Assembly (NCBI GenBank): GCA_027718005.1
Contig: JALLOP010000018.1
Span: 1-20,044, forward strand
DNA from: Patescibacteria group bacterium AH-259-L07
GTDB lineage: Bacteria; Patescibacteriota; Patescibacteriia; UBA2591; UBA6264
Direction of reading: 5' to 3'
DNA length: 20,044 bases
Positions 1 to 6,441 of this stretch are shown here, one piece after another; within the stretch, counting starts at the first letter, position 1, and the number at the start of each line of letters is the position of its first letter. The position numbers and the translations under genes were made by a program. The notes beneath the pieces are model-generated. The model ran no database searches. It saw nothing but the letters and a program-made list of their open reading frames with translations, and was not told where the DNA came from.

Positions 1-587
1 CTGATCAATTCTTTGTTTATAACTGACGGAAAATTCTTCTTTCCAATATAATCCAGATAACTTGACCAACGATAATCTTCTAAAAAATCATTCACTTTCT
101 TCCAATTCTTAATTCCCTCCTCTTTCCAGTTACGTTCTATTAGTTCTATCGGATTAAGATGTATATATCGAGATAAATGCAGTAAATAATTTTCTTTATC
201 AATATGAATTGCTTTATACCTTCCCTGAAATAACGATCCAACCCTATCATATTTAAGGTTAAAACTATTAGTATAGCCAGTACTTAATTTATGCATAAAG
301 CGAGGAATGCCGCTATCTATCAACTGCTCTAAAATCAAATGATAATGATTCGGCATTAAACAAAAACAAATCATATTGACCAAACAATATTCGGGAGAAT
401 ATTCGGGAGTTGAGCTCCCGATTTTAGTATTTTCTAAAAATTTATGGGCGTATTCGGTATTATTAAATTCGAAAAGGTCATGAATAAAGCGAATATAATC
501 TTTCTCATTCATAAAAATATCTCGCTTTTCAACTCCGCGGTTATAAACATGATAAAATTGATTATTAACAAAGTTTACTTTTCTCAT
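1..587 (-). CDS. REP-associated tyrosine transposase (RAYT, Y1/HUH family), 3' end cut by window edge
   Basis: The reading frame opens with ATG at 587-585 and stays open for 195 codons to the left edge, so the C-terminus is missing. It carries the hallmarks of the TnpA_REP/IS200-like Y1 family: an N-terminal FYHVYNRGVEKRDIF block (about residues 11-25), the HUH motif MPNHYHL (His81 and His83, metal ligands), GSLFQGRYK (117-125) and ENYLLHLSRYIHLNP (132-146), which should hold the catalytic tyrosine. RAYTs are single-strand DNA transposases kept as single copies and linked to short REP hairpins, which they are thought to cut and move. Here such hairpins lie inside the gene (391-421) and 45 bp upstream (632). 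The block at residues 55-67, just before the HUH motif, is encoded by the hairpin and looks like an insertion. The family call is firm; activity cannot be judged without the C-terminus. Confidence 0.9.
   Translation of the reverse strand, partial: MRKVNFVNNQFYHVYNRGVEKRDIFMNEKDYIRFIHDLFEFNNTEYAHKFLENTKIGSSTPEYSPEYCLVNMICFCLMPNHYHLILEQLIDSGIPRFMHKLSTGYTNSFNLKYDRVGSLFQGRYKAIHIDKENYLLHLSRYIHLNPIELIERNWKEEGIKNWKKVNDFLEDYRWSSYLDYIGKKNFPSVINKELI
391..421. repeat. REP hairpin inside the RAYT coding sequence
   Basis: CGGGAG occurs at 392 and again 12 bp on at 404. The second copy forms a hairpin with CTCCCG at 415-420 across the loop TTGAG; the stem is 7 bp counting the flanking T-A pair (403-409 with 415-421). 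The same plan (CGGGAG, 12-bp step, CGGGAG-TTGAG-CTCCCG, then T-rich DNA) recurs at 2181-2212. It is translated in frame as roughly residues 55-67 of the RAYT. Confidence 0.8.
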
Positions 588-631
588 AATCAAAAAGTCT
601 GCTAAATCTCTCAGAAAGCTCAAGAGGAAAG

Positions 632-670
632 TCGGGAGTTGAGCTCCCGATTTTTGAGCTCCCGATTTTT
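632..670. repeat. REP hairpin upstream of the RAYT gene
   Basis: The sequence TCGGGAG-TTGAG-CTCCCGA (632-650) is the same hairpin as at 403 and 2192. Here the 3' half (GAGCTCCCGATTTTT, 641-655) is followed at once by an identical second copy (656-670), so the extra arm is on the right rather than the left. It lies 45 bp upstream of the RAYT start, a usual place for the cognate REP of a RAYT. Confidence 0.8.
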
Positions 671-698
671 ATTTTACTATTAAAACAATCTATGTCAA

Positions 699-713
699 GT
701 TAATATACAATCG
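699..713. repeat. Left target-site duplication of the IS
   Basis: GTTAATATACAATCG at 699-713 is repeated exactly at 2168-2182, directly outside the other end of the IS. Fifteen bases is long for a target duplication and is useful for classifying the element. Confidence 0.85.
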
Positions 714-773
714 TGTTATTTAAAAGTTAAAAGAGGACAAAAATCGAGCGAATTTAAAAGTTAAAAGCGGACA
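714..773 (+). repeat. IS left end with two transposase-site-like motifs
   Basis: The copies of AAAAGTTAAAAGNGGACA start at 722 (G-A-G-G variant) and 756 (G-C-G-G variant), a 34-bp step, about three helical turns. They are the likely binding sites of the transposase. Confidence 0.7.
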
Positions 774-804
774 CTTTTAAAACTAACAATTAATTATGGT
801 ACAG

Positions 805-847
805 TGATTGAGAGTTTACTCATCTAATTCGTTTTAACTCTCAATCA
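805..847 (+). promoter_or_regulatory. Inverted repeat directly in front of the transposase start
   Basis: TGATTGAGAGTT (805-816) pairs perfectly with AACTCTCAATCA (836-847) across a 19-base loop, ending one base before the ATG at 849. In RNA this 12-bp hairpin would cover the ribosome-binding region; no clear Shine-Dalgarno sequence is visible. It may protect the IS from activation by transcripts entering from outside, as known for some other ISs, or be a repressor site. The structure is seen; the role is inferred. Confidence 0.6.
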
Positions 848-848
848 T

Positions 849-2123
849 ATGTCCAAACAACAATTGCACAAACGGTTTACCGCCGATCAGGTAAAGGCAA
901 TTATTGCCAAATATGAGGCGCGACACATTACTGCAAAAATGGCAATGCAGTATTTAAATATTGGTCATACGCGGTTCTATGAGCTGGTTGCCGCTTATGA
1001 ACAAGATGCCGCAAACTTTTCACTCGAGTATCATCGAGATACACCAAGTAACAAGCTCGACAGTGCTATTGAGCAAAATATTCTCAAAGAATTAAAGTTC
1101 GAAAAGGAAAAGATTATTGACAACCCACAGGTGCCGACCACGCGCTACAACTACAGCTACATCCAGAATCACCTGAAACGTAAACATCAGCAGGACGTTT
1201 CAGTGCCAACCATCATCAGTCGGGCCAAAGATCATGGCTATTGGAAGAAAAAGCCACCTAAAAAGGTCCACGATCGCGAAGTCATTAGCAACTATGTCGG
1301 CGAGCTCTTACAACACGACTCATCACACCATTTGTTTGCCCCTGACGCCCTTAAAAAGTGGTATCTCATCACGAACATTGATGATTACTCACGCAAGCTC
1401 CTGTATGCTGATTTTTTGCAAAGAGAGAGCACCTGGGCCCATATTATGGCTACCCAATACATATTTTTGAAGTATGGGCTGCCCTTACACTATTATCTTG
1501 ATCAACATCGTATTTTCCGCTATGTGAAAGATCGTGACAAGAACAGCCCCTGGGTAACGTATCAGAAGTTTACCGATGACGTGGCTACCCAATGGAAACA
1601 GATGATGAATGATTGTGGTGTCGATGTCATCTATGCCTTATCAGCGCCAGCAAAAGGAAAGATTGAGCGTCCGTATCGGTGGCTGCAAGATCATATCGTC
1701 AGAACGTGTGTACGCGAGGGCATACGAGATATTGAAGAGGGGAGGAAGATTCTTCAACATGAGGTTCGTGAATACAACAGCAAACGGGTTCACTCAACCA
1801 CCGGAGAAATACCAGACATCAGATTTCGCCGAGCGCTCAAAGAAAAGAAATCTTTGTTTCGAGACTTTGAACTGCCACCACCCTTTCAATCAGTAAAAGA
1901 TATTTTTTGTTTAAGAGTTGAGCGTACGGTTGATGCCTATCGCAAGGTTTCCATTCAGAAATGTGTGTTAAAAGTTCCGGGTGTTATGCCGCGACAAAAA
2001 GTGGAACTACGAATGTATCCTGATTTGGTTAAAGGGATCGTCGAGGTCAGATTCTGGCATAAGGGACACTTTGCAGGGTTGCAAAGGGTTAAAATAGAGG
2101 AGCTGCCTATTGTCCGCTTTTAA
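849..2123 (+). CDS. DDE transposase of the IS (rve integrase core)
   Basis: This 424-residue protein cuts and joins the ends of the element. The N-terminus has a helix-turn-helix region (about 10-50, ADQVKAIIAKY...NIGHTRFYELVAAY). The RNase-H-fold catalytic core is marked by QHDSSHH (Asp157), YYLDQH (Asp218) and GKIERPYRWLQDH (Glu273), the expected DDE triad. The C-terminal region (about 340-424) resembles the beta-rich tail seen in IS481/ISNCY transposases. The stop codon TAA at 2121-2123 lies inside the right-end motif, so coding and end sequences overlap. Length and plan match the long ISNCY/IS1202-type transposases better than the shorter IS3 OrfB type. The frame is intact with no stop or shift, so the element may be active. 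Confidence 0.88.
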   Translation: MSKQQLHKRFTADQVKAIIAKYEARHITAKMAMQYLNIGHTRFYELVAAYEQDAANFSLEYHRDTPSNKLDSAIEQNILKELKFEKEKIIDNPQVPTTRYNYSYIQNHLKRKHQQDVSVPTIISRAKDHGYWKKKPPKKVHDREVISNYVGELLQHDSSHHLFAPDALKKWYLITNIDDYSRKLLYADFLQRESTWAHIMATQYIFLKYGLPLHYYLDQHRIFRYVKDRDKNSPWVTYQKFTDDVATQWKQMMNDCGVDVIYALSAPAKGKIERPYRWLQDHIVRTCVREGIRDIEEGRKILQHEVREYNSKRVHSTTGEIPDIRFRRALKEKKSLFRDFELPPPFQSVKDIFCLRVERTVDAYRKVSIQKCVLKVPGVMPRQKVELRMYPDLVKGIVEVRFWHKGHFAGLQRVKIEELPIVRF

Positions 2124-2167
2124 CTTTTAAATTTTAAAAAGTGTCCGCTTTTAACTTTTACCTTACA
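2111..2167 (+). repeat. IS right end with two inverted motif copies
   Basis: TGTCCGCTTTTAACTTTT is present at 2111-2128 and 2142-2159, the reverse complement of the left-end motif, with a 31-bp step. The inner copy contains the transposase stop codon. Confidence 0.7.
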
Positions 2168-2182
2168 GTTAATATACAATCG
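2168..2182. repeat. Right target-site duplication of the IS
   Basis: This is an exact copy of 699-713. Its last two bases are the first two of the first CGGGAG of the next REP hairpin, so the IS targeted the edge of a REP element. Confidence 0.85.
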
Positions 2183-2216
2183 GGAGTACAATCGGGAGTT
2201 GAGCTCCCGATTTTTT
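2181..2216. repeat. REP hairpin, third copy (also terminator-like)
   Basis: CGGGAG occurs at 2181 and again at 2193 (12-bp step). The second copy is part of a 9-bp stem AATCGGGAG-TTGAG-CTCCCGATT (2190-2212), followed by a run of T. It is the same element as at 391-421. The T-run means it could also end transcription leaving the IS on the plus strand. Confidence 0.8.
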
Positions 2217-2281
2217 AATAGCTGCAGGTAATGTTATCTCGGTAGCCAAACAGTATCTTTCTAGCCTAAGTCAATAAATAG

Positions 2282-2377
2282 AGTAGGAGGAGGGCTTCGC
2301 CGCTCCTCCGTACTATATAAATGGTTCGCTCGGTCGAGATAAAAGCAAGCTTTCATTTCTCCCTCGCTGCCATTTAT
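2282..2377. other. Structured intergenic DNA, two hairpins
   Basis: The first hairpin is 2282-2314: AGTA and GGAGGAG pair with CTCCTCC and TACT around an inner GGC-TTC-GCC. The second is closed by ATAAATGG (2317-2324) and CCATTTAT (2370-2377), with an inner AAAGC-AA-GCTTT. No credible gene covers 2183-2463. It could be a small RNA or decayed repeat DNA; nothing decides. Confidence 0.4.
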
Positions 2378-2382
2378 GAAAC

Positions 2383-2406
2383 AAATCCCGCGATCGTGCG
2401 GGATTT
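2383..2406 (-). terminator. Rho-independent terminator after murJ, possibly bidirectional
   Basis: AAATCCCGC (2383-2391) pairs with GCGGGATTT (2398-2406) across GATCGT. On the minus strand TTTGTTT follows the stem, 57 bases beyond the murJ stop; on the plus strand a short T-run follows as well. Confidence 0.75.
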
Positions 2407-2463
2407 TCTGGTTCAAAATGATGAAATTCATACTATAAAAAGCAGCCAAACCTTATCTAATGA

Positions 2464-4050
2464 TTATTTTCTTATCATCTTTTGCAAAGCTTTTGATTTT
2501 TTCGCCATGGCGGCGTAAACTACCTCTACTTCTTTGAATTTGAAAAGCAGGCTAAGAATAAAATAAAATGCAATGCCGCCAATTGCTGCAAGCAAGGTCT
2601 GCGTAAACACGCCGGTAAAGGTTTGCATATTTACCACTGATCCTACTGTATTTTTAATTATTTGAACAATGACTGCCATTAAAATTGAGACTCCGATAAA
2701 CCGCGCTACTGAATACATGAGTTGCTTATGTTTTAAATGCACCACTTTTTTATCTAAATATACATACAACAGAGCAAACTGAACAATGGAAGCAATGGAG
2801 AATGCAAGCGCAAGTCCTTTAACGCCTAAAAAGTGAGAAAATACTGCTGCACCAATGGCATTGATGATAAAACTGATAAAGGCAATTTTTACTGGTGTTT
2901 TGGTATCCTGAGCTGCATAAAATGCTTTGGCAAAAATAGGAATCAAACTTTGGGCGAATAATGAAAGACTAAAAAAACCTAATGCTTGATACGTTAAAAT
3001 TGTATCGCGCCAGGTAAATGCCCCCGCACCGAGAATTACCCTGACAATTTGCGCGCGCAATGCAATAAATAATATGGTGGTAGGAATAATAAGATAAAAA
3101 ATCTGGCCAATAGTTTTTGAAAATTGCTTCCGAAATCGTCGATGATCACCAATAGCAAAGGTTTTACTCAACAGTGGAAATAAAGAAATTGCCAACGAGA
3201 TACCAAAAATACTCACCGGCACATTTACTAAATTAAATGCCAAGTTATACACTGCCACTGCACCAATAGCTATAAAAGAAGCAATAAAGGTAACCACAAT
3301 AAAATTTAATTGACTTACAATTAATCCGAAACACCTCGGCACCATTAACGTAACAATCCGTTTTAGGGCAGGATGGGTAATTTCAAACAATGGTTTCCAT
3401 CGATACCCTGTCTTAATTAATGCGGGAACTTGAATTAAAAAATGCAGTGCTGAACCAAGGACCACACCCCATGCCAGACCGTGTACGCCCATTGTTTTAG
3501 TAAATATCACAATACCTATAATAATGCCAACGTTATACATCACGGGCGCTATACTGTAGGCTACAAATTTACGAAATGAATTTAATACACTCCCACAAAC
3601 ATTCGACAAGGTAAAAAATAAAATACCAATGAGCATGATGCGGGTAAGACTAATGGTTAAATCTTTCACGCCCTCGCTAAAACCAGGAACGAGAAATGGA
3701 ATAAGGATTGGGGCTAATATAAAAAATAAAGCAGCAAAAAAGAAAATAATTAAAAACAATATATTTAAAACAGAATTAGTAATGCGCCACGCCTGCTCCT
3801 TGTCATAGGAAAAATGCTCTAAAAAAACTGGAATAAACGCGGCTGAGAGCGCACCTAATACCAGGGTATGAAAAATTAAATCAGGAAGACGAAACGCAGC
3901 ATAGTATGCATCTAACACTTCACCGGCGCCGAACGAAGAAGAGAGTAATCGATCACGAAATAATCCTAAGAGTCGTGAAAAAATAGAAAAAAGAGCAATA
4001 ATCATTGCTCCACCAGTGATCGTATTTTCAATATTATTTATCTTGAACAT
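2464..4050 (-). CDS. murJ: MurJ/MviN lipid II flippase
   Basis: This 528-residue membrane protein belongs to the MurJ (MviN) branch of the MOP exporter superfamily, which moves lipid II, the peptidoglycan precursor, across the cytoplasmic membrane. The N-terminus shows the family signature from SRLLGLFRDRLLSSSFG to DAYYAAFRLPD; Arg26, Arg32 and Asp47 align by motif with the essential Arg18, Arg24 and Asp39 of E. coli MurJ. About 14 hydrophobic segments follow, and the length is normal for the family (about 510 in E. coli). Its first 17 bases overlap the end of the glycosyltransferase gene, with no clear Shine-Dalgarno, suggesting translational coupling in one transcript. A strong terminator follows. 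The context points to cell-wall or surface-glycan assembly. Confidence 0.95.
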   Translation of the reverse strand: MFKINNIENTITGGAMIIALFSIFSRLLGLFRDRLLSSSFGAGEVLDAYYAAFRLPDLIFHTLVLGALSAAFIPVFLEHFSYDKEQAWRITNSVLNILFLIIFFFAALFFILAPILIPFLVPGFSEGVKDLTISLTRIMLIGILFFTLSNVCGSVLNSFRKFVAYSIAPVMYNVGIIIGIVIFTKTMGVHGLAWGVVLGSALHFLIQVPALIKTGYRWKPLFEITHPALKRIVTLMVPRCFGLIVSQLNFIVVTFIASFIAIGAVAVYNLAFNLVNVPVSIFGISLAISLFPLLSKTFAIGDHRRFRKQFSKTIGQIFYLIIPTTILFIALRAQIVRVILGAGAFTWRDTILTYQALGFFSLSLFAQSLIPIFAKAFYAAQDTKTPVKIAFISFIINAIGAAVFSHFLGVKGLALAFSIASIVQFALLYVYLDKKVVHLKHKQLMYSVARFIGVSILMAVIVQIIKNTVGSVVNMQTFTGVFTQTLLAAIGGIAFYFILSLLFKFKEVEVVYAAMAKKSKALQKMIRK

Positions 4051-5128
4051 AATTTTTGACGAAACTTTTTATTTTTGATTTAAATTGATCTTTTGAAAAG
4101 GTGCGTGCATGATTTTGTATTGTTTGAGCATCAAACTCATTACTCTTAAACTTAATCACTGCCTCAGCCAGGCTTTCCCAGGTCTGCTCATTAAAAAATT
4201 TTCCTGTTTTACCATCAATGACTGTTTCCAGGGCGCCACCAGCTCGGTACGCAATAACCGGCCGACCAGCTGCCATAGACTCAATTGAGGTAATGCCAAA
4301 ATCTTCTTCTTGGGGATGAATAAATGCCTTAGCGTTTGCCATATACTCGGCTTTTTTCCTATCATCAACAAAACCAATAAACTCAATGTGGGGGCCGGCA
4401 ATACTTTTTAATCCCCGATCATCTCCTGTACCAATAATTTTTAATGGTATTTTCAGTTTATTAAAGGCCTTGATTGCTACATCAACCCGCTTATATGGTC
4501 TAAACCGAGACACAATCAAAAAGTAATCTTCTATTTTATCTGAAATATAAAATTTATCTGTCTCAACTGGTGGATGAATAACCGTATCTGGTTTTCGACG
4601 ATAATATTTTTCAATTCGATGTGCAACAAAATCAGAATTCGCAATAATATAGTCAGGCCGTTGAGCAGCAATAAAATCCCATTGCCGTAACTGGGTTAAA
4701 ATAGGAGGAAGTATTCTTTTAAACAATTTCTCAGCGCCTGATAACCCTTGTAAATACGTATATGCATCAGACCATAAGTATCGTGTTGGTGAATGAATAT
4801 ATGAGATATGAGTTGTATGTGGTTGTATAATCACTCCCTTACTATATGCTGAGCTATCTGAGATAACTATATCAAATTGGGACAAGTCAAATCGCTCAAT
4901 TGCGGCAGGCATCAACGGTAAATACCAGCGATATTTTTTTACGGCAAACGGTAAATTCTGAATCGGAGACACTCTAATATCCCAATCTCTAAACATATTC
5001 CCCATAACTTTTTTATTATAAAATAAGGTGAAAACAGGTGCGTTTGGCCATATTTGGTGAAATGCCTCTAATACTTTTTCAGCTCCTCCGTATTGAGTGA
5101 GAAAATCGTGGATTAGTGCTACACGCAT
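4034..5128 (-). CDS. GT4-family glycosyltransferase
   Basis: This 364-residue, GT-B-fold protein should transfer a sugar from a nucleotide-sugar donor to a surface-glycan or lipid-linked acceptor in the cytoplasm. The N-terminal Rossmann half starts MRVALIHDFLTQYGGAEKV, with the family's glycine-rich turn. HSPTRYLW (112-119) is typical of a GT4 subgroup. The donor-binding half has VSRFRPYKRVD (206-216) and the EX7E block EDFGITSIESMAAGRPVI, with Glu275 and Glu283. No membrane segment is seen. It overlaps murJ by 17 bases and precedes it, so the two form an operon. The start has no obvious Shine-Dalgarno and lies 22 bases beyond a perfect 14-bp hairpin (5150-5181). A 13-codon remnant of a paralogous start lies just upstream (5194-5232). 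The acceptor is unknown. Confidence 0.9.
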   Translation of the reverse strand: MRVALIHDFLTQYGGAEKVLEAFHQIWPNAPVFTLFYNKKVMGNMFRDWDIRVSPIQNLPFAVKKYRWYLPLMPAAIERFDLSQFDIVISDSSAYSKGVIIQPHTTHISYIHSPTRYLWSDAYTYLQGLSGAEKLFKRILPPILTQLRQWDFIAAQRPDYIIANSDFVAHRIEKYYRRKPDTVIHPPVETDKFYISDKIEDYFLIVSRFRPYKRVDVAIKAFNKLKIPLKIIGTGDDRGLKSIAGPHIEFIGFVDDRKKAEYMANAKAFIHPQEEDFGITSIESMAAGRPVIAYRAGGALETVIDGKTGKFFNEQTWESLAEAVIKFKSNEFDAQTIQNHARTFSKDQFKSKIKSFVKNYVQDK

Positions 5129-5149
5129 AAAATTATTTTAATACTTATG

Positions 5150-5181
5150 GACTCCCGACCTCCAACGGGAGGTCGGGAGTC
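5150..5181. repeat. Perfect palindromic element, 14-bp stem with AACG loop
   Basis: GACTCCCGACCTCC (5150-5163) pairs fully with 5168-5181 across AACG. The same stem length and loop occur inside secA at 17145-17176 with five arm positions changed on both sides. The GTCGGGAGT core recalls the REP hairpin at 632. It separates the glycosyltransferase gene from the remnant of its paralog. Confidence 0.8.
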
Positions 5182-5193
5182 GAAAGAAAGAGG

Positions 5194-5232
5194 ATATTGG
5201 GTTAAAAAATCATGGACTAAAGCTACTCTCAT
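5194..5232 (-). pseudogene. Remnant of a second glycosyltransferase start (13 codons)
   Basis: ATG at 5232-5230 begins MRVALVHDFLTQY, matching the first 13 residues of the intact GT4 gene (MRVALIHDFLTQY). Many third-codon positions differ and only residue 6 changes, the mark of two once-functional paralogs rather than a recent copy. Homology stops 12 bases before the palindrome at 5150-5181; the frame then reads through it and ends near 5128. The rest of the second gene is gone. Confidence 0.7.
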
Positions 5233-5271
5233 AACGTATAAACTTATGAACGTATGAACGTAGGAACAAAC
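5232..5271. repeat. Octamer array, RAACNNNN type
   Basis: Five units in exact 8-bp register begin at 5232: TAACGTAT, AAACTTAT, GAACGTAT, GAACGTAG and GAACAAAC. The array starts on the last base of the remnant's ATG complement. It belongs to the same period-8 family as the arrays at 5361 and 6291. Confidence 0.65.
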
Positions 5272-5281
5272 TTAGACACCA

Positions 5282-5304
5282 ACTTAGACGTCGGAGGTCT
5301 AAGT
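5282..5304. repeat. Small hairpin, 8-bp stem
   Basis: ACTTAGAC (5282-5289) pairs with GTCTAAGT (5297-5304) around GTCGGAG. The left arm is preceded by a partial copy (CTTAGACACC, 5271-5280), again an arm-plus-direct-repeat plan. Confidence 0.5.
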
Positions 5305-5310
5305 GGGTAT

Positions 5311-5354
5311 GAGATTGCTTCGCTCGCTCGTTTCACTCGCTCGCTCGCAATGAC
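5311..5354. repeat. Dispersed repeat of the TCATTGCGAG...GAAGCAATCTC type
   Basis: Read on the minus strand this is TGTCATTGCGAGCGAGCGAG, then TGAAACGAGCGAGCGAAGCAATCTC. The ends ATTGC (5314-5318) and GCAAT (5347-5351) are inverted. Sequences of this form recur between genes in many unrelated bacteria (from memory); their function is unclear. Confidence 0.55.
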
Positions 5355-5360
5355 AAAGGG

Positions 5361-5400
5361 GATGGTTCTTTCGTTCTTTAGTTTTTTAGTTTTTTAGTTT
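5361..5400 (-). repeat. Octamer array at the secF stop codon
   Basis: On the minus strand, starting at 5400, the units are AAACTAAA three times, then GAACGAAA and GAACCATC, all in 8-bp register. The secF stop TAA (5394-5396) is inside the first unit, so the array begins with the end of the gene. Confidence 0.7.
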
Positions 5401-6278
5401 CCTTTTGTTCGTTTGAACAAAAGGAATTGGCTGGCAATAGCAATTGATGAATACGTGCCAACACCAATACCAACCATCATGGCAAGTACAAAATTTTGAA
5501 TTGACGATCCACCAAATAAATAAATAACCAATAACACAAAAAGTGTCGTCAGCGACGTATTTAATGATCGCACAATAGTCTGGTTAAGCGATACGTTAAT
5601 CGCCTCCTCCATAGTCTTAAACGAATGGGTTAATAAATTTTCTCGGATACGGTCATAAATTACAATGGTATCATTTACTGAATACCCCAACACAGTTAAA
5701 AGCGCAGTAATAAATGCCGTATTTATCTCCGCTCCTTTAAAATATCCCATAAGCGCAAAAAATCCTAGCAAAATTATAACATCATGAAATAATGCCAAGA
5801 GTGCACCTAAGCCATAACGCCATGACTCTCCTTTTTTTGCAATCTTAGATATTTTTCGAAACGCCCAGGCAATATAAAGGATAATCGCAATTAACGCTAA
5901 TGCTATTGCCCATTGCGCTTTTTGCGTCAGCTCTTTGCCAATTACTGGCCCAATTGATTCAAACCGCACCTCTTCAGGATCATCTAAGGCAGTTAAAATC
6001 TCTTGATGTGTCTTTTCATCAACATCTTTAAATCGTATAAGATATCCTTTCTCTCCTGTTTCCTGAATCTTTGCCTTCCCTATTTCAAAATAGAATAAAC
6101 GCTCTTGAATTTCATTGCTTGAAAGAGTCGCATCTGTGTATTCAATCTCCATCATAGATCCGCCTGTAAAATCAATACCTGGCTTGAGACCAAAAATAAG
6201 CAAAGACAAAATAGAAACAGTTAAAAGTGTTCCTGAAATTATGAAAAAGATATTGCGATGTGATACGAAGTTGAACAT
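5394..6278 (-). CDS. secF: Protein translocase subunit SecF
   Basis: SecF works with SecD in the membrane to drive late steps of protein export through SecYEG using the proton gradient. This 294-residue protein has the expected plan: TM1 (about 10-30), the GIDFTGG motif (34-40) opening a short external P1-like domain (to about 118), then five more membrane segments with VNDTIVIYDRIREN (201-214), the conserved TM4 signature of SecF. It follows secD in the usual order but is separated by 163 bases filled with octamer repeats. No Shine-Dalgarno is seen ahead of the ATG. The stop codon is fused to another octamer array. The length is normal. Confidence 0.95.
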   Translation of the reverse strand: MFNFVSHRNIFFIISGTLLTVSILSLLIFGLKPGIDFTGGSMMEIEYTDATLSSNEIQERLFYFEIGKAKIQETGEKGYLIRFKDVDEKTHQEILTALDDPEEVRFESIGPVIGKELTQKAQWAIALALIAIILYIAWAFRKISKIAKKGESWRYGLGALLALFHDVIILLGFFALMGYFKGAEINTAFITALLTVLGYSVNDTIVIYDRIRENLLTHSFKTMEEAINVSLNQTIVRSLNTSLTTLFVLLVIYLFGGSSIQNFVLAMMVGIGVGTYSSIAIASQFLLFKRTKGN

Positions 6279-6290
6279 AATTGGTCATGA

Positions 6291-6392
6291 GAACATGAGA
6301 ACATGAAAACATGGGAACATAACGCTAAGCAAAACTTTACTAAACAATGCTTTGGCATTGCAATGTTCAAATGTTCTAATGTTCAAATGTTT
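6291..6392. repeat. Inverted pair of octamer arrays between secD and secF
   Basis: The left array (6291-6322, plus strand) has the units GAACATGA twice, AAACATGG and GAACATAA. The right array (6361-6392), read on the minus strand, has AAACATTT, GAACATTA, GAACATTT and GAACATTG. Both keep 8-bp register and a shared RAACAT core, so the arrays can pair. A small hairpin CAATGC-TTTG-GCATTG (6345-6360) abuts the right array. No gene lies in this gap. Confidence 0.75.
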
Positions 6393-6441
6393 TAATGAAG
6401 TAAATCTTGTTTAAATATTTAATATGAAACTTTATCTATAT

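Larger units (their letters stand above)
714..2167 (+). mobile_element. Complete insertion sequence, 1454 bp, IS1202/ISNCY-like DDE element
   Basis: The element starts TGTTATTTAAAAGTTAAAAG and the reverse complement of its right end starts TGTAAGGTAAAAGTTAAAAG, giving TG...CA termini and imperfect inverted repeats. It is bounded by identical 15-bp direct repeats (699-713 and 2168-2182). It carries one transposase gene (849-2123) read left to right. Each end holds two copies of AAAAGTTAAAAG(C/A)GGACA: at 722 and 756 on the left, and in inverse orientation at 2111-2128 and 2142-2159 on the right. From memory, the IS1202 family contains a group with target duplications of about 15-18 bp (ISTde1-like), which would fit; this assignment is unverified. 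The element lies between two REP hairpins and looks recent and intact. Confidence 0.85.

Noticed and set aside
2321..2518. Plus-strand open frame of 65 codons after the REP hairpin
   Set aside because: It runs through the murJ terminator hairpin and into the murJ end, has no ribosome site and resembles no protein.
5232..6392. Octamer arrays as a CRISPR array
   Set aside because: Units are 8 bp and contiguous, with no spacers of 30 bp or so and no cas genes.
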